From: Streptomyces sp. S4.7
GTDB lineage: Bacteria; Actinomycetota; Actinomycetes; Streptomycetales; Streptomycetaceae
DNA: 64,000 bases
NCBI RefSeq assembly: GCF_010384365.1
Contig: NZ_CP048397.1
Span: 2,604,001 to 2,668,000 of the forward strand
Reading direction: 5' to 3'
Positions within the stretch are counted from its first letter, which is position 1, and every line of letters starts with the position of its first letter. The translations under genes were made by a program, and so were the position numbers. A model generated the notes under the pieces. The model did no database searches. It was not told where the DNA came from and saw only the letters and a list, made by a program, of their open reading frames with translations. Positions 34,262-43,430 of this stretch are shown here, piece by piece.

Positions 34262-35695
34262 TCAGACGGACGTGGCGCCTGTCACAACGTCACCCGCGGC
34301 CTTGGCGGCGGACCTTACGGCCCCCGCGACGGCGCCCGCGACCTTGTCGTTGAAGACCGAGGGGACGATGTAGTTCGGGTTGAGTTCGTCACCCGTGACA
34401 ACGTCGGCGAGGGCCGCGGCGGCGGCGAGCATCATGTCCGTGTTGACGGCGCGTGACTGCGCGTCGAGGAGGCCGCGGAAGACGCCGGGGAAGACCAGGA
34501 CGTTGTTGATCTGGTTGGGGAAGTCGGAGCGGCCCGTGGCCACAACTGCCGCTGTCTCGCGGGCGATTGCCGGGTCGACCTCGGGGTCGGGGTTGGCCAG
34601 CGCGAAGACGATCGCGCCGTCCGCCATGGCCGCGACGTCCTCGCCGCCCAGTACGTTCGGGGCCGACACGCCGATGAACACGTCGGCGTCGACGACGGCC
34701 TCCTTGAGGGTGCCCGTGACACCCTCCGGGTTGGTGTTGTCGGCGATCCAGCGCAGGGGTGACTCGGCCGCCGCGGACACCAGGTCGGCGCGCCCGGCGT
34801 GCACCACTCCGTGGATGTCGGCGACGACGGTGTGCTTGACACCGGCCGCGATGAGAAGTTTGAGAATCGCTGTACCGGCCGCACCGGCGCCGGACATGAC
34901 GACCCTCACGTCACCGATCGCCTTGCCGACCACGCGCAGGGCGTTGGTCAGCGCGGCGAGCACCACGATGGCCGTGCCGTGCTGGTCGTCGTGGAAGACC
35001 GGGATGTCCAGGGCCTCGCGCAGCCGCGCCTCGATCTCGAAGCAGCGGGGGGCGGAGATGTCCTCCAGGTTGATGCCCGCGAAGCCGGGGGCGATCGCCT
35101 TGACGATGGCGACGATCTCGTCGGTGTCCTGGGTGTCCAGGCAGATCGGCCAGGCATCGATCCCCGCGAACCGCTTGAAGAGGGCGGCCTTGCCCTCCAT
35201 GACGGGCAGCGCGGCCATCGGGCCGATGTTGCCGAGGCCCAGCACCGCGGAGCCGTCGGTGACGACCGCGACGGAGTTGCGCTTGATGGTGAGCCGACGG
35301 GCGTCCTCGGGGTTCTCCGCGATCGCCATGCAGACCCGCGCCACACCCGGGGTGTAGACCATGGAGAGGTCGTCACGGTTGCGGATGGGGTGCTTGGACT
35401 GCATCTCGATCTTGCCGCCGAGGTGCATCAGGAACGTACGGTCGGAGACCTTGCCGAGGGTGACGCCCTCGATGCCCCGCAGTTCCTCGACGATCTCGTC
35501 CGCGTGGCTGGTGGAGCTGGCGGCGATCGTGACGTCGATCCGCAGCTTCTCGTGGCCGGACGCGGTGACGTCCAGGCCGGTCACCGAGCCGCCGGAGGAC
35601 TCCACGGCCGTGGTCAGCTGGGACACCGCCGTACCGCTCGCGGGCACTTCCAGTCGGACCGTCATCGAGTACGAGACGCTTGGCGCCGTTGCCAT
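34262..35695 (-). CDS. NAD-type malic enzyme with N-terminal ACT domain
   Basis: A 477-aa enzyme that oxidatively decarboxylates malate to pyruvate. Residues 1-85 form an ACT regulatory domain (VSYSMTVRLEVPASGTAVSQ at the start), and the catalytic core begins SKHPIRNRDDLSMVYTPGVA. NAD(P)-binding elements (VVMSGAGAAGTAILKLLIAA) and the metal-binding region (VFHDDQHGTAIV) are present. The ATG at 35695 with the upstream GAGGAA ribosome site was chosen. The open frame runs on to 36022 only by chance through the leader. The ACT domain suggests allosteric control by an amino acid or related metabolite. The isozyme (NAD or NADP) is not certain. Confidence 0.94.
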   Translation of the reverse strand: MATAPSVSYSMTVRLEVPASGTAVSQLTTAVESSGGSVTGLDVTASGHEKLRIDVTIAASSTSHADEIVEELRGIEGVTLGKVSDRTFLMHLGGKIEMQSKHPIRNRDDLSMVYTPGVARVCMAIAENPEDARRLTIKRNSVAVVTDGSAVLGLGNIGPMAALPVMEGKAALFKRFAGIDAWPICLDTQDTDEIVAIVKAIAPGFAGINLEDISAPRCFEIEARLREALDIPVFHDDQHGTAIVVLAALTNALRVVGKAIGDVRVVMSGAGAAGTAILKLLIAAGVKHTVVADIHGVVHAGRADLVSAAAESPLRWIADNTNPEGVTGTLKEAVVDADVFIGVSAPNVLGGEDVAAMADGAIVFALANPDPEVDPAIARETAAVVATGRSDFPNQINNVLVFPGVFRGLLDAQSRAVNTDMMLAAAAALADVVTGDELNPNYIVPSVFNDKVAGAVAGAVRSAAKAAGDVVTGATSV

Positions 35696-36088
35696 GACCG
35701 TGTTCCTCTGCTTTCCCTGGCTTCGCTTGCCGCACCGCCTCGCGCCTGGCGTCCGGCGGGACCGTCCGATGGTCGCACCTACCTGCTGGTAGGCGGTAAC
35801 GGGGGTGGAAACCGGGAAAAGCGGCAAGCACGAGCGGGTCCGCGCCAGTTTGTGGCGCGGACCCGCTGGTGTGAAGACCTGTTCCGGGGAATCCCCGTGA
35901 ACACTAAGAAGAAAAGGATGGCACCGACCCGCCATGCTCGCCTCGCGGCAAGTGGTCGCTCGAAGCGACGAAGGTTGGGCCCGGGGGCTTGGATCGGGCC
36001 GGTGCCAACACCAGGCTAACAAACCACCCCGGAAAGTGATTCCCGCACGCGAGTTGACTTCACGGCCGGTCCCCGGACGGCGTGCGGA
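35696..36088. other. Intergenic region between malic enzyme and helD
   Basis: 393 bp. It contains the malic-enzyme promoter and ribosome site (GAGGAACACGGTC near 35705), a strong hairpin (separate entry) and a lower-GC stretch near 35880-35940. The open frames crossing it lack Streptomyces codon bias, and no gene was called. Confidence 0.5.
35833..35867 (-). terminator. 15-bp stem-loop between helD and malic-enzyme gene
   Basis: AGCGGGTCCGCGCCA (35833-35847) pairs perfectly with 35853-35867 across GTTTG. Placed 222 nt downstream of the helD stop and 138 nt upstream of the malic-enzyme start on the same strand, it should end the helD transcript. Confidence 0.75.
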
Positions 36089-38665
36089 TCACTCCCTGAG
36101 GAGGTCGGGAACCCCCTGCGCGTCGGGGTCGTCGCGGCCCGCCGAGACGACCGTGAGCTGCTGCGTGGCACGGGTGAGGGCCACGTACAGCACCCGCAGT
36201 CCGGCCGGTGACTCGTCGGCGATCTCCGCCGGTGAGACGACCACCGTGGCGTCGTACTCCAGCCCCTTCGCCTCCAGGCTGCCGAGCGCCACGACCCGGT
36301 CGCCGAGCCCCGCAAGCCAGCGCGCGGCCTGCTCCCGGCGGTTCATCGCGACGACCACGCCGATCGTGCCGTCCACGCGGTCCAGGAGCCGCCGGGCCTC
36401 CTCCCGTACGACCCCGGCCAGATCGCCGTCCCGGACGGCGCTGAAGCGCGGCTCGACGCCCGTGGAGCGGACGGCGGCCGGGGACTCCATGCCCGGCATC
36501 GCGAGCGCGAGCACCTTGGCGGCGAGCGCCGCGATCTCGGCCGGGTTGCGGTAGTTGACCGTGAGGGTGAAGTGGCGGCGGGGGCGGTTGCCCAGGGCCT
36601 CGTCGCGGGCCTCCGCGGCCTCGTCCGGGTCGGACCAGGACGACTGGGCGGCGTCGCCGACCACGGTCCAGGTGGCGTGCCGGCCACGGCGGCCGACCAT
36701 CCGCCACTGCATCGGGGTGAGGTCCTGCGCCTCGTCGACGATGACGTGCGCGTACTCGGTGCGCTCGGCGGCCAGCCGCTCCGCGCGCTCCCGCTGCGAC
36801 TCCTCGCGCTGCGGCATCAGCTCTTCGAGCCCGGTCAGCTGGTCCAGCGGGTCCAGCTCGCGGCGCTTGCGCGGGCGGGAGGGGGTGCCGAGCAGTTGCT
36901 CCAGCTCGTCGAGCATCGCCACGTCGTGCACCGACAGCGGCCCGGTGCCGTCGGGGCCGGCGCGCCGCAGCGAGCGGGCGACCTTCCTGGTCTCGTTCGG
37001 GTTGAGGATCCGTCGGGCCCAGCGGCCGAGGCGGCGCTCGTCGGCCATCGCGGCCAGCACACCGCGCGGGGTGAGTTCGGGCCACCAGGCGTCCAGGAAC
37101 TCGGTGAAGCTGTCCTCGGACGTCACGTCGTCGTCGAAGCCGCCGCGCAGTTCGGCGGCCAGTTCCGCGTCGCCCTTCGCGATGTGGTCCCCGGCCCGCG
37201 ACGCGGCGCCGGACTTCGCCCACAGCGCGTCGAGGAGCAGCTTGCGGGCACGCGGACGCAGCAGGTTGACGGGTGCGGTGCCGCCGAGGACGGACTGTCT
37301 GATGCGGTGCAGCTCGTCGGATTCCAGCTCCAGCCGGCGGCCGAAGGCGACGACCCGCAGCCGGGTGGGTGTGGCGGGGCGCCCGGATGTCCCGGGCGGG
37401 GCGCCGGTGGCGCTGTTGCCGCCGCTGTCGACCCGTGCCGCGCCCGGGTCCTCGTCCCCGAAGGCGAGCTGGCCGCTGGAGCGCCCGGCGGGCTGTCCCG
37501 CCGTACGGGCGCCGCGTCCGCCACGGCCGCCGTTGGGTGTCCTGTCCCCCTCCAGGGCTCCGCGTGCCGCCTTGCGCAGCACCTTCAGCATGCGCGCCGA
37601 GCCCTTGACGCGGGAGACGGCGGGCTCGTCGTACGCGGTGGCCTCCGCGCCGTCCACGAGGGATCCGACCGCGCGGATCGCGACCTGTCCCTCCTCGCCC
37701 AGCGACGGCAGCACGCCTTCGGTGTAGGCGACGAGCAGCGGGGTCGGTGAGACGACGAGGATGCCGCCCGCGTACCGCCGTCTGTCCTGGTACAGCAGAT
37801 AGGCGGCGCGGTGCAGCGCGACGGCGGTCTTGCCGGTGCCGGGGCCGCCGGACACCTCGGTGACGGAGGCGGCGGGCGCGCGGATCACCAGGTCCTGTTC
37901 GGCCTGGATGGAGGAGACGATGTCGCGCATGGTGTGGCTGCGGGCCTGGCCGAGGGCGGCCATCAGCGCGCCGTCGCCGATGACGGGGAGCGTGGCGCCG
38001 TTCAGTGTGGCGGTCAGCTCCGGGCGCATCAGGTCGTCCTCGACGCCGAGGACCTTGCGGCCCTTGGAGCGGATGACCCGGCGCCGTACGACACGGCCGG
38101 GGTCGACGGGTGTCGAGCGGTAGAAGGGCGCGGCGGCCGGCGCGCGCCAGTCGATGACCAGCGGCGAGTAGTCGGAGTCGAGGACCCCGATGCGGCCGAT
38201 GTGCAGCGTCTCGGCGATGTCGGCGGTGTCGTCGTCGCGTACGGCGTCGTCGGCGGGCTCGACGGAGGTGTACGCGCCGTCGGGGCCCTTCTTGCCGTCC
38301 TTGCCGGGCAGCAGGTCGACCCGTCCGAAGAGGAAGTCCTCGAATTCGTTGTTGAGCCGGTTGAGGTGGATCCCGGCCCGGAACACCTGGGCGTCGCGTT
38401 CGGCGAGCGCGCCGGGTGTGCCGACCTGGCCGCGTTTGGCGGCGTCGTTCATCAGGAATTCCGCCTCGTCGATCTTCTCTTCGAGGCGGCGGTAGACCAG
38501 GTCGAGATGTTCTTGCTCGACAGCGATCTCGCGGTCGCGCACGGAGTCGGCGCCCGCGGAGTTCCCCGTCGGGCGGGCGGGGTGGCTTATGGCGTCGTTT
38601 CCCTTGTCGCGTACGGGATCGACAACCGATCCAGCGGATTCAACAGCGGCATCCTGCGCGGCCAC
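36089..38665 (-). CDS. helD: HelD-type RNA-polymerase-recycling ATPase
   Basis: An 858-aa UvrD/Rep-like superfamily 1 ATPase. An N-terminal coiled coil (about residues 45-115, EQEHLDLVYRRLEEKIDEAE onward) fits the arm that enters the RNA polymerase secondary channel. Walker A is SGGPGTGKTAVALH around residue 275, Walker B/motif II is HVIVDEAQDLTPMQW, and motif VI lies near YVALTRATQQLTVVS. HelD proteins release stalled RNA polymerase from nucleic acid; the related HelR gives rifampicin tolerance. A Gly/Ala/Pro-rich insert (about residues 385-440) divides the core. Starts at GTG; start assignment is fairly secure. No rifamycin-associated inverted repeat was seen upstream. Confidence 0.92.
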   Translation of the reverse strand: MAAQDAAVESAGSVVDPVRDKGNDAISHPARPTGNSAGADSVRDREIAVEQEHLDLVYRRLEEKIDEAEFLMNDAAKRGQVGTPGALAERDAQVFRAGIHLNRLNNEFEDFLFGRVDLLPGKDGKKGPDGAYTSVEPADDAVRDDDTADIAETLHIGRIGVLDSDYSPLVIDWRAPAAAPFYRSTPVDPGRVVRRRVIRSKGRKVLGVEDDLMRPELTATLNGATLPVIGDGALMAALGQARSHTMRDIVSSIQAEQDLVIRAPAASVTEVSGGPGTGKTAVALHRAAYLLYQDRRRYAGGILVVSPTPLLVAYTEGVLPSLGEEGQVAIRAVGSLVDGAEATAYDEPAVSRVKGSARMLKVLRKAARGALEGDRTPNGGRGGRGARTAGQPAGRSSGQLAFGDEDPGAARVDSGGNSATGAPPGTSGRPATPTRLRVVAFGRRLELESDELHRIRQSVLGGTAPVNLLRPRARKLLLDALWAKSGAASRAGDHIAKGDAELAAELRGGFDDDVTSEDSFTEFLDAWWPELTPRGVLAAMADERRLGRWARRILNPNETRKVARSLRRAGPDGTGPLSVHDVAMLDELEQLLGTPSRPRKRRELDPLDQLTGLEELMPQREESQRERAERLAAERTEYAHVIVDEAQDLTPMQWRMVGRRGRHATWTVVGDAAQSSWSDPDEAAEARDEALGNRPRRHFTLTVNYRNPAEIAALAAKVLALAMPGMESPAAVRSTGVEPRFSAVRDGDLAGVVREEARRLLDRVDGTIGVVVAMNRREQAARWLAGLGDRVVALGSLEAKGLEYDATVVVSPAEIADESPAGLRVLYVALTRATQQLTVVSAGRDDPDAQGVPDLLRE

Positions 38666-38726
38666 CGAGGCCCCCTTCTGACGTGCACTGGGCAGCCGTC
38701 AACCGTACGCGAAGGGGGCGGGTATG

Positions 38727-39611
38727 TCAGGCCTCGACCTCCACCAGACGTTTGCCGTCGAATGTCCGGACCTCGAAGTGGTCGATGTCGCCCAGGTCCA
38801 TGGCGGAGCCGCCGTGCACGTAGAGCGGGTTCTTCGCCACGTCGTGCGTGCTGTCCGGGAGGCCGTAACCCCACTTCGGCACGGCCCACGAGGTGACGAT
38901 CTCCTCCTCGCCGGTCTTGGACACCGCGATGAGGCTGCACTTGAGCGGGCCCTTGACGTTCTTCAGCTCCAGAGCCGCGTGTGTCCCCCAGCCCTTGCGT
39001 TCCATGCCCACGGTCGCGCTGACCTTGGTGACCGGGTCCGTCGCCCTGACCTTCTCCGGCATGTGCTCCATGAAGGCGTCCTCGGCGGGACTGGTGGGGT
39101 GCGGGTCGGCGGCCTGGTTGCTCGTGCCACCGTCGGCGGAGGTGGCGACGACCGCGACGGCGGGTCCGCCGATGACCAGCGCCGCCGCGGCGGCGACCAG
39201 ATACATCGAGCGGCGCCTGCGCTTGGCGCGCTTGACCGCGACCTCGTCGACGAGCCGGTCGAGGAGCCGAGGGCTGGGCTGCACGGTGACCGCGGGCGCC
39301 GGTGGCGGCGCGGGCGTGGCGGCGCGCCCGAACGGGGAGGCGGGGACGCCGGACGCGGCAGGCTGGGCGAAGGGGTCGGACCGGCCGAAGGGTGACGACT
39401 GCCCGAACGGGTCGGGATTGTCCGCCAGCATGGCCAGCATCGGCTCCATCCCGGCGAACTCCTCCAGATGGAGCGCGCAGATGTGGCAGCCCGCCAGGTG
39501 CGCCTCGAAGGCGGTGGCGTCGGCTTCGTCCAGGATGCCGAGCGCGTACGCCGCCGCCGCGTCGTGCGCGGTCGTGCCGTCGCCCTGCCCGGACTGCTCG
39601 TACGTGGTCAT
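38727..39611 (-). CDS. Zinc-finger anti-sigma factor (RsuA-like)
   Basis: A 294-aa membrane protein. The N-terminal anti-sigma domain has the ZAS motif HLAGCHICALHLEEF (His-x3-Cys-x2-Cys), which holds the sigma factor. A Pro/Phe/Gly-rich linker with repeats (DPFGQSSPFGRSDPFAQ) follows. One membrane helix (about residues 135-160, MYLVAAAAALVIGGPAVAVV) leads to an external domain that probably senses envelope stress. The start ATGA overlaps the sigma gene stop, so the pair is co-expressed. The pair matches sigU/rsuA of S. coelicolor in order and neighbours (from memory). Confidence 0.93.
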   Translation of the reverse strand: MTTYEQSGQGDGTTAHDAAAAYALGILDEADATAFEAHLAGCHICALHLEEFAGMEPMLAMLADNPDPFGQSSPFGRSDPFAQPAASGVPASPFGRAATPAPPPAPAVTVQPSPRLLDRLVDEVAVKRAKRRRRSMYLVAAAAALVIGGPAVAVVATSADGGTSNQAADPHPTSPAEDAFMEHMPEKVRATDPVTKVSATVGMERKGWGTHAALELKNVKGPLKCSLIAVSKTGEEEIVTSWAVPKWGYGLPDSTHDVAKNPLYVHGGSAMDLGDIDHFEVRTFDGKRLVEVEA

Positions 39612-40195
39612 GCCGAGACCCCCCTTTCCTCCAGCGCGAGCTTCATGGAACGCAGTGCGTAGAACACACGCGACCGCACGGTCCCACTGGGTATGCCGAG
39701 CGTCTCGGCGGCCTCGTTGACCGTGCGTCCCTTGAAGTACGTCTCCACCAGAACTTCCCGGTGGGCGGGGGTCAAATCATCGAGGGCATCAGAGAGCGTC
39801 ATAAGCCACAACGCCTTGTCGATCTCGTCCTCCGCGGGCATGACCTCCAGCGGCGACGGGTCGACCTCCTGCGGCCGGGCCTGCCGGCTGCGGTGACCGT
39901 CGATGACGATGCGTCGGGCGACCGTCACCAGCCAGGGTCGGACAGAACCGGTCGCCCGGTTGAGCTGACCGGCGTTCTTCCAGGCACGGATGAGCGTCTC
40001 CTGTACGACATCCTCGGCCCGTTGGCGGTCGCCCGCGACGAGGCGCAGGACGTAGGCGAGCAGGGGTCCCGCGTGTTCCCGGTAGAGCGCGCGCATCAAC
40101 TCCTCGTCGGGAACGGAGATGTTGGTGCGCTGTGCCTCGCTCCGGTGCCGGGCCCGGTGAGGTCGGTCTTCGGCCACGGCCGCATCCTTGCGCAC
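39608..40195 (-). CDS. sigU: ECF sigma factor (SigU-like)
   Basis: A 195-aa extracytoplasmic-function sigma factor with region 2 (LYREHAGPLLAYVLRLVAGD through AEDVVQETLIRAW) and region 4 (LTPAHREVLVETYFKGRTVN, recognition helix in GIPSGTVRSRVFYALR). The GTG at 40195 was chosen because GGGAGG lies five bases upstream; a longer form from 40240 or 40300 is possible. It directs RNA polymerase to envelope- or differentiation-related genes when released by the anti-sigma partner encoded just downstream. The symbol is by synteny with S. coelicolor and is inference. Confidence 0.9.
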   Translation of the reverse strand: MRKDAAVAEDRPHRARHRSEAQRTNISVPDEELMRALYREHAGPLLAYVLRLVAGDRQRAEDVVQETLIRAWKNAGQLNRATGSVRPWLVTVARRIVIDGHRSRQARPQEVDPSPLEVMPAEDEIDKALWLMTLSDALDDLTPAHREVLVETYFKGRTVNEAAETLGIPSGTVRSRVFYALRSMKLALEERGVSA

Positions 40196-40309
40196 CTGAA
40201 CCTCCCGGGTCGAGACCTTGAGATGGCTGCTTGTTCCCATCACTGGTGACTTACGGACCGGTGGGGAGATGTACTCAACGGAGCAGCGGAAATCTTTCAA
40301 GATCTTTTA

Positions 40310-40800
40310 CGGGGGCGGGGAGGGCGGATCCGCGGGGCGGGGGGGGTCGGCGGGCGGAGGAGCCGCCCCGCGGGGGCATCGCGCCCGGCGCGCCGGAAGC
40401 CGCCGGGCACGGAGCGCGGCCGACCCGCCGGGAGCCGCCCGGCACGGGGAACGGCGCGACGCGGAGAGCCACCCCGCGTGGGAAACCACCCCGCGCGGGC
40501 GTCGCGCCCGGCACGGAGAGCGGCCCGGCGCGGGGAGTCGCCCCGCTCGGGAAACCGCCCCGCGTGGGCGTCGCGGCCGATACGAGGAACCGCCCGGCAC
40601 GGAGAGCGGGAAGCCACGCGGCGCGGGAACGGCGCGACGCGTGGGCAACCGCCCGGACCGGAGCGCGGTCGGCCCGCCGGAAGCCACCGGCCGCGGAGAA
40701 CCGCCCGGCGCGGGAAACCACCCGGCACGGGGAACGGCGCGGCGTGGGGATCGTGCCCGGTGTGGGCAACCGCCCCGCGTGGGGACGGCGCCCCGCGGGG
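40310..40800. repeat. Array of degenerate GC-rich hairpin units, no gene
   Basis: About 490 bp between sigU-like and CGNR genes is composed almost wholly of G, C and short A-rich spacers. Units of about 18-22 bp recur in the pattern GAAACCGCCCCGCGTGGG or AACCGCCCGGCACGG, each able to fold into a small GC stem. Every frame on both strands is open here simply because stops are rare in such composition; no frame has a natural start with ribosome site or Streptomyces codon bias. It includes the promoter side of sigU at its left edge. See findings. Confidence 0.6.
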
Positions 40801-40801
40801 G

Positions 40802-41404
40802 TCAGGCGCGGGTGACCGCCGCTCGGCGGCGGTGTCTGGCGACCCGCTCCCTGTTGCCGCACACCTCGCTGGAGCACCATCGCCGACGGCGCCCGCGCGA
40901 GGTGTCCAGATACACCCGGCGGCAGCTGTCGCCCTCGCACTGCCTCAGGCGCGCACGGGCGACGGGGTCGGTCAGCAGGTCCACGGTGTCCCTGGCCACG
41001 GCCGCGAGCAGCGCGCCGCATTCGGGCTCGTCGCTCAGCGCCCGGACAAGTGCGCCGCCCGGTTCGCGTACGGCCCTGATGCCGGGCGGGGCTCCGGCGG
41101 CAATGGTGTTGACGCGCTCCAGCGCGGCCGCCGCGTACCGCCCGTCGATCTCCGCGCGCACCAACTGACCGACACAGTCGCGCAGTTCCGCGAAACGCCG
41201 GACCCAGGCGGTGTCGACGCCGGTCAGCGGGGTACCCGCCGGCACCAGACCGGAGCCGGTGAGCCAGCGGCCGAGCAGTCCGGCGCCGTCGGTCCGTGGC
41301 TGTTCGTCGAAGCCCTTCGGGGCCGGTTCCCCGGTGGCCACCAAGTCCAGGCACAGGCGCCCGGAGTCGAATCGCCACTCGTACGAGCCCACGCCCGTAG
41401 TCAT
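40802..41404 (-). CDS. CGNR zinc-finger/ABATE-domain protein
   Basis: A 200-aa protein. The N-terminal ABATE domain begins YEWRFDSGRLCLDLVATGEP. The C-terminal CGNR zinc finger holds CEGDSCRRVYLDTSRGRRRR and WCSSEVCGNRERVARHR, four Cys plus the name-giving CGNR. These proteins are predicted RNA- or DNA-binding regulators. The ATG at 41404 (MTTGVGSYE) was preferred over an upstream extension with no family match. Stands alone; its stop borders the GC-rich hairpin array. Confidence 0.9.
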   Translation of the reverse strand: MTTGVGSYEWRFDSGRLCLDLVATGEPAPKGFDEQPRTDGAGLLGRWLTGSGLVPAGTPLTGVDTAWVRRFAELRDCVGQLVRAEIDGRYAAAALERVNTIAAGAPPGIRAVREPGGALVRALSDEPECGALLAAVARDTVDLLTDPVARARLRQCEGDSCRRVYLDTSRGRRRRWCSSEVCGNRERVARHRRRAAVTRA

Positions 41405-41565
41405 GTGCCTGTCACCGCCTCGGTCACCGTCCTGCCGCGTTCTTCCCAGAGTGCATGCCCCGGAACGCGCCGGGAACCCCTCGGGGGACCACTCACTTGA
41501 ACCGCGCACCACGAATGCACCGGCCGCACGCGGAACCCGGACGCCGGGAACACCCTCTTACCGTC

Positions 41566-42093
41566 TTACGGCGCGGTGTTCGGCGGACCGTCGTGCAGGA
41601 TCCGCTGGAACAGCTCGCGGTCGCGCCACGCGCCGTCGATGTGCAGATAACGCGGCGCCGTCCCGATGAGTTCGAACCCGCATTTGCGCACGACGCGCAG
41701 CGAGCCGGTGTTGGACGGCATGGTGCTCGCCTCGATGCGGTGCAGTCCCAGGTCCTCCAGCGCGGCCCTGCCGACCTCTTCGACCGCGCGGGTGGCCAGT
41801 CCGCGCCCGGTGTACTCGGCGTCGATCCAGTAGCCGAGGCCGGCGCTGCGGAACGGCCCGAGGACGATGGTCGAGAGCCTGGCCTGACCCACCACGCGCC
41901 GCCCGTCGACGAAGTGCCAGCGCAGGGCGGAGGGGTCGGCCAGCAGATGGGCCTGTGCCTCCGGGGTGAAGTAGTCGGCGGTGCGGTACGGGGACCACGG
42001 GCCCATGTGGTCCCTGTTGCGCAGAAGTGCTTCGGCAAGAGGGCCGGCGTCTTCCGCTCGCGCGGGCCGGAACAAAAGGGAGTCGTTGACCAT
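41566..42093 (-). CDS. GNAT acetyltransferase (RimJ/RimL type)
   Basis: A 175-aa N-acetyltransferase. The acetyl-CoA-binding signature is YTGRGLATRAVEEVGRAAL (Q/RxxGxG/A), followed by IEASTMPSNTGSLRVVRKCG, as in RimJ/RimL-type acetylases of ribosomal proteins or small amines. Start MVNDSLLFRP chosen by family length; an upstream in-frame start (42162) would add 23 odd residues. Substrate unknown. Stop is 161 bp from the CGNR gene; transcription appears separate from nnaR upstream. Confidence 0.9.
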   Translation of the reverse strand: MVNDSLLFRPARAEDAGPLAEALLRNRDHMGPWSPYRTADYFTPEAQAHLLADPSALRWHFVDGRRVVGQARLSTIVLGPFRSAGLGYWIDAEYTGRGLATRAVEEVGRAALEDLGLHRIEASTMPSNTGSLRVVRKCGFELIGTAPRYLHIDGAWRDRELFQRILHDGPPNTAP

Positions 42094-42172
42094 CCGATGA
42101 AAATAGACGCCCCGGTTCCGGTTCGGGTACCCAAAAGCCCACCGTGATCGACGGACGGTCACTTCGCACTGT

Positions 42173-43315
42173 TCAGGCGCCCCCGTACTTCGTACCCGCC
42201 GCCGGGTCCAGCGCCAGCCGGTAACCGCGCTTGACGACCGTCTGGATCAGTTCCGAGGCGCCGAGCGCCGCACGGAGCCTGGCCATGGCCGTCTCCACCG
42301 CGTGCTCGTCGCTGCCCGCCCCGGGCAGGGCCCGCAGCAGGTCGGCGCGCGAGACCACCCAGCCGGGCCGTCTCGCGAGCGCGGTCACCAGAGCCATCCC
42401 GGCGGGCGGTACGGGCCTCAGCTCGCCGTCCAGCAGCACCGCGTGACCGCGGATCTCGAAACGGCGGCCCGCGACCGTCAACGTGCGGGTGCGGCCGGGG
42501 AGTTCGAGACAGAGCACCTGGACGAGCGGGCCGAGGCGGAAGCGTTCGGGCTGGACGGTGTCGATGCCGTGCTCCTGGAGCGGCAGGGCGGTGACGGGGC
42601 CCACGCAGACGGCGAGCACGTCGTGGTGCAGGGCATCGACCAGATCGGCCAGCAGACCGCGCTCACCGGCCCGGGAGAGCAGCGAGGCGGCGGCGGGCGC
42701 GCTGGTGAAGGTGACGGCGTCCAGGGAGCGCGCGACGGTCGCGTCGATGAGCCGGTCGACGGGAGCTATGTCCTCGGGCGGCATCCAGCGGTAGACGGGT
42801 ACGACGACGACATCGGCGCCCCCGGCCCGCAGCGCCTCCACGAAGCCCGGCAGCGGCTCCCCGTGCAGCTGGAGCGCGACACGGCGGCCCTCGACGCCCT
42901 CGGTCAGCAGCCGGTCCAGCACCTCCGCCATGGACTCGGAGTCCGGCGACCACTCCTCGGTCAGCCCGGCGGCGCGGATCGCGCCCTTCACCTTCGGCCC
43001 GCGCGCCAGCAGTTCGGTGCCACGCAGACAGTCGAGCAGTTCCTGGCCGTGGCCCCAGCCGTCGGCCGCCTCGACCCAGCCGCGGAAGCCGATCGCCGTC
43101 GTCGCGATCACCACATGGGGCGGGTTGCCGACCAACTCCTTGGTGGCCGCGAGGAGTTCGGCGTCGTCGGAGACCGGCACGATGCGCAGGGCGGGAGCGT
43201 GCATGACGGCGGCGCCGCGCCGCATGAGCAGCGCCCCCAGTTCCTCGGCGCGCCGGGCGGCGGTGACCCCGACCGTGAATCCGGCGAGTGGGCCGTGCTG
43301 CTGCTGATCGGACAT
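42173..43315 (-). CDS. nnaR: HemD-like / winged-helix regulator of nitrate assimilation
   Basis: A 380-aa protein joining a uroporphyrinogen-III-synthase-like domain (residues 1-255, starting GFTVGVTAARRAEELGALLM) to a C-terminal OmpR-type winged helix (residues about 285-375, with SDEHAVETAMARLRAALG and VVKRGYRLA). In Streptomyces and mycobacteria this architecture is NnaR, an activator of nitrate/nitrite assimilation genes acting with GlnR. It sits just downstream of narK on the same strand (115-bp gap), as in S. coelicolor. The start MSDQQQHGP replaces a longer upstream reading that is not family-like. Whether the HemD part keeps enzyme activity cannot be told. Confidence 0.9.
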   Translation of the reverse strand: MSDQQQHGPLAGFTVGVTAARRAEELGALLMRRGAAVMHAPALRIVPVSDDAELLAATKELVGNPPHVVIATTAIGFRGWVEAADGWGHGQELLDCLRGTELLARGPKVKGAIRAAGLTEEWSPDSESMAEVLDRLLTEGVEGRRVALQLHGEPLPGFVEALRAGGADVVVVPVYRWMPPEDIAPVDRLIDATVARSLDAVTFTSAPAAASLLSRAGERGLLADLVDALHHDVLAVCVGPVTALPLQEHGIDTVQPERFRLGPLVQVLCLELPGRTRTLTVAGRRFEIRGHAVLLDGELRPVPPAGMALVTALARRPGWVVSRADLLRALPGAGSDEHAVETAMARLRAALGASELIQTVVKRGYRLALDPAAGTKYGGA

Positions 43316-43430
43316 GGTCCTCGTCCCGCTCTCTCGTCCGTACGGCTCCGGTGGCGGAGCCGGGCGCTTCACGGAGCCGGCCCCGCGGAGCCCGCCCGCG
43401 CCCGGCGCCGGGCCCCGCACGGAGCCCGGC

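Noticed and set aside
35696..36022. Longer malic enzyme starting at 36022
   Set aside because: The extension crosses a strong hairpin and low-bias sequence. The ATG at 35695 has a ribosome site and fits the family.
40310..40800. GC-rich array as a CRISPR array
   Set aside because: Repeats are degenerate and lack regular unique spacers; no cas genes are nearby.
40275..41378. A 367-codon minus-strand frame across the GC-rich hairpin array
   Set aside because: Its codons lack Streptomyces bias, the product is Arg/Pro/Gly-rich, and it conflicts with the CGNR gene.
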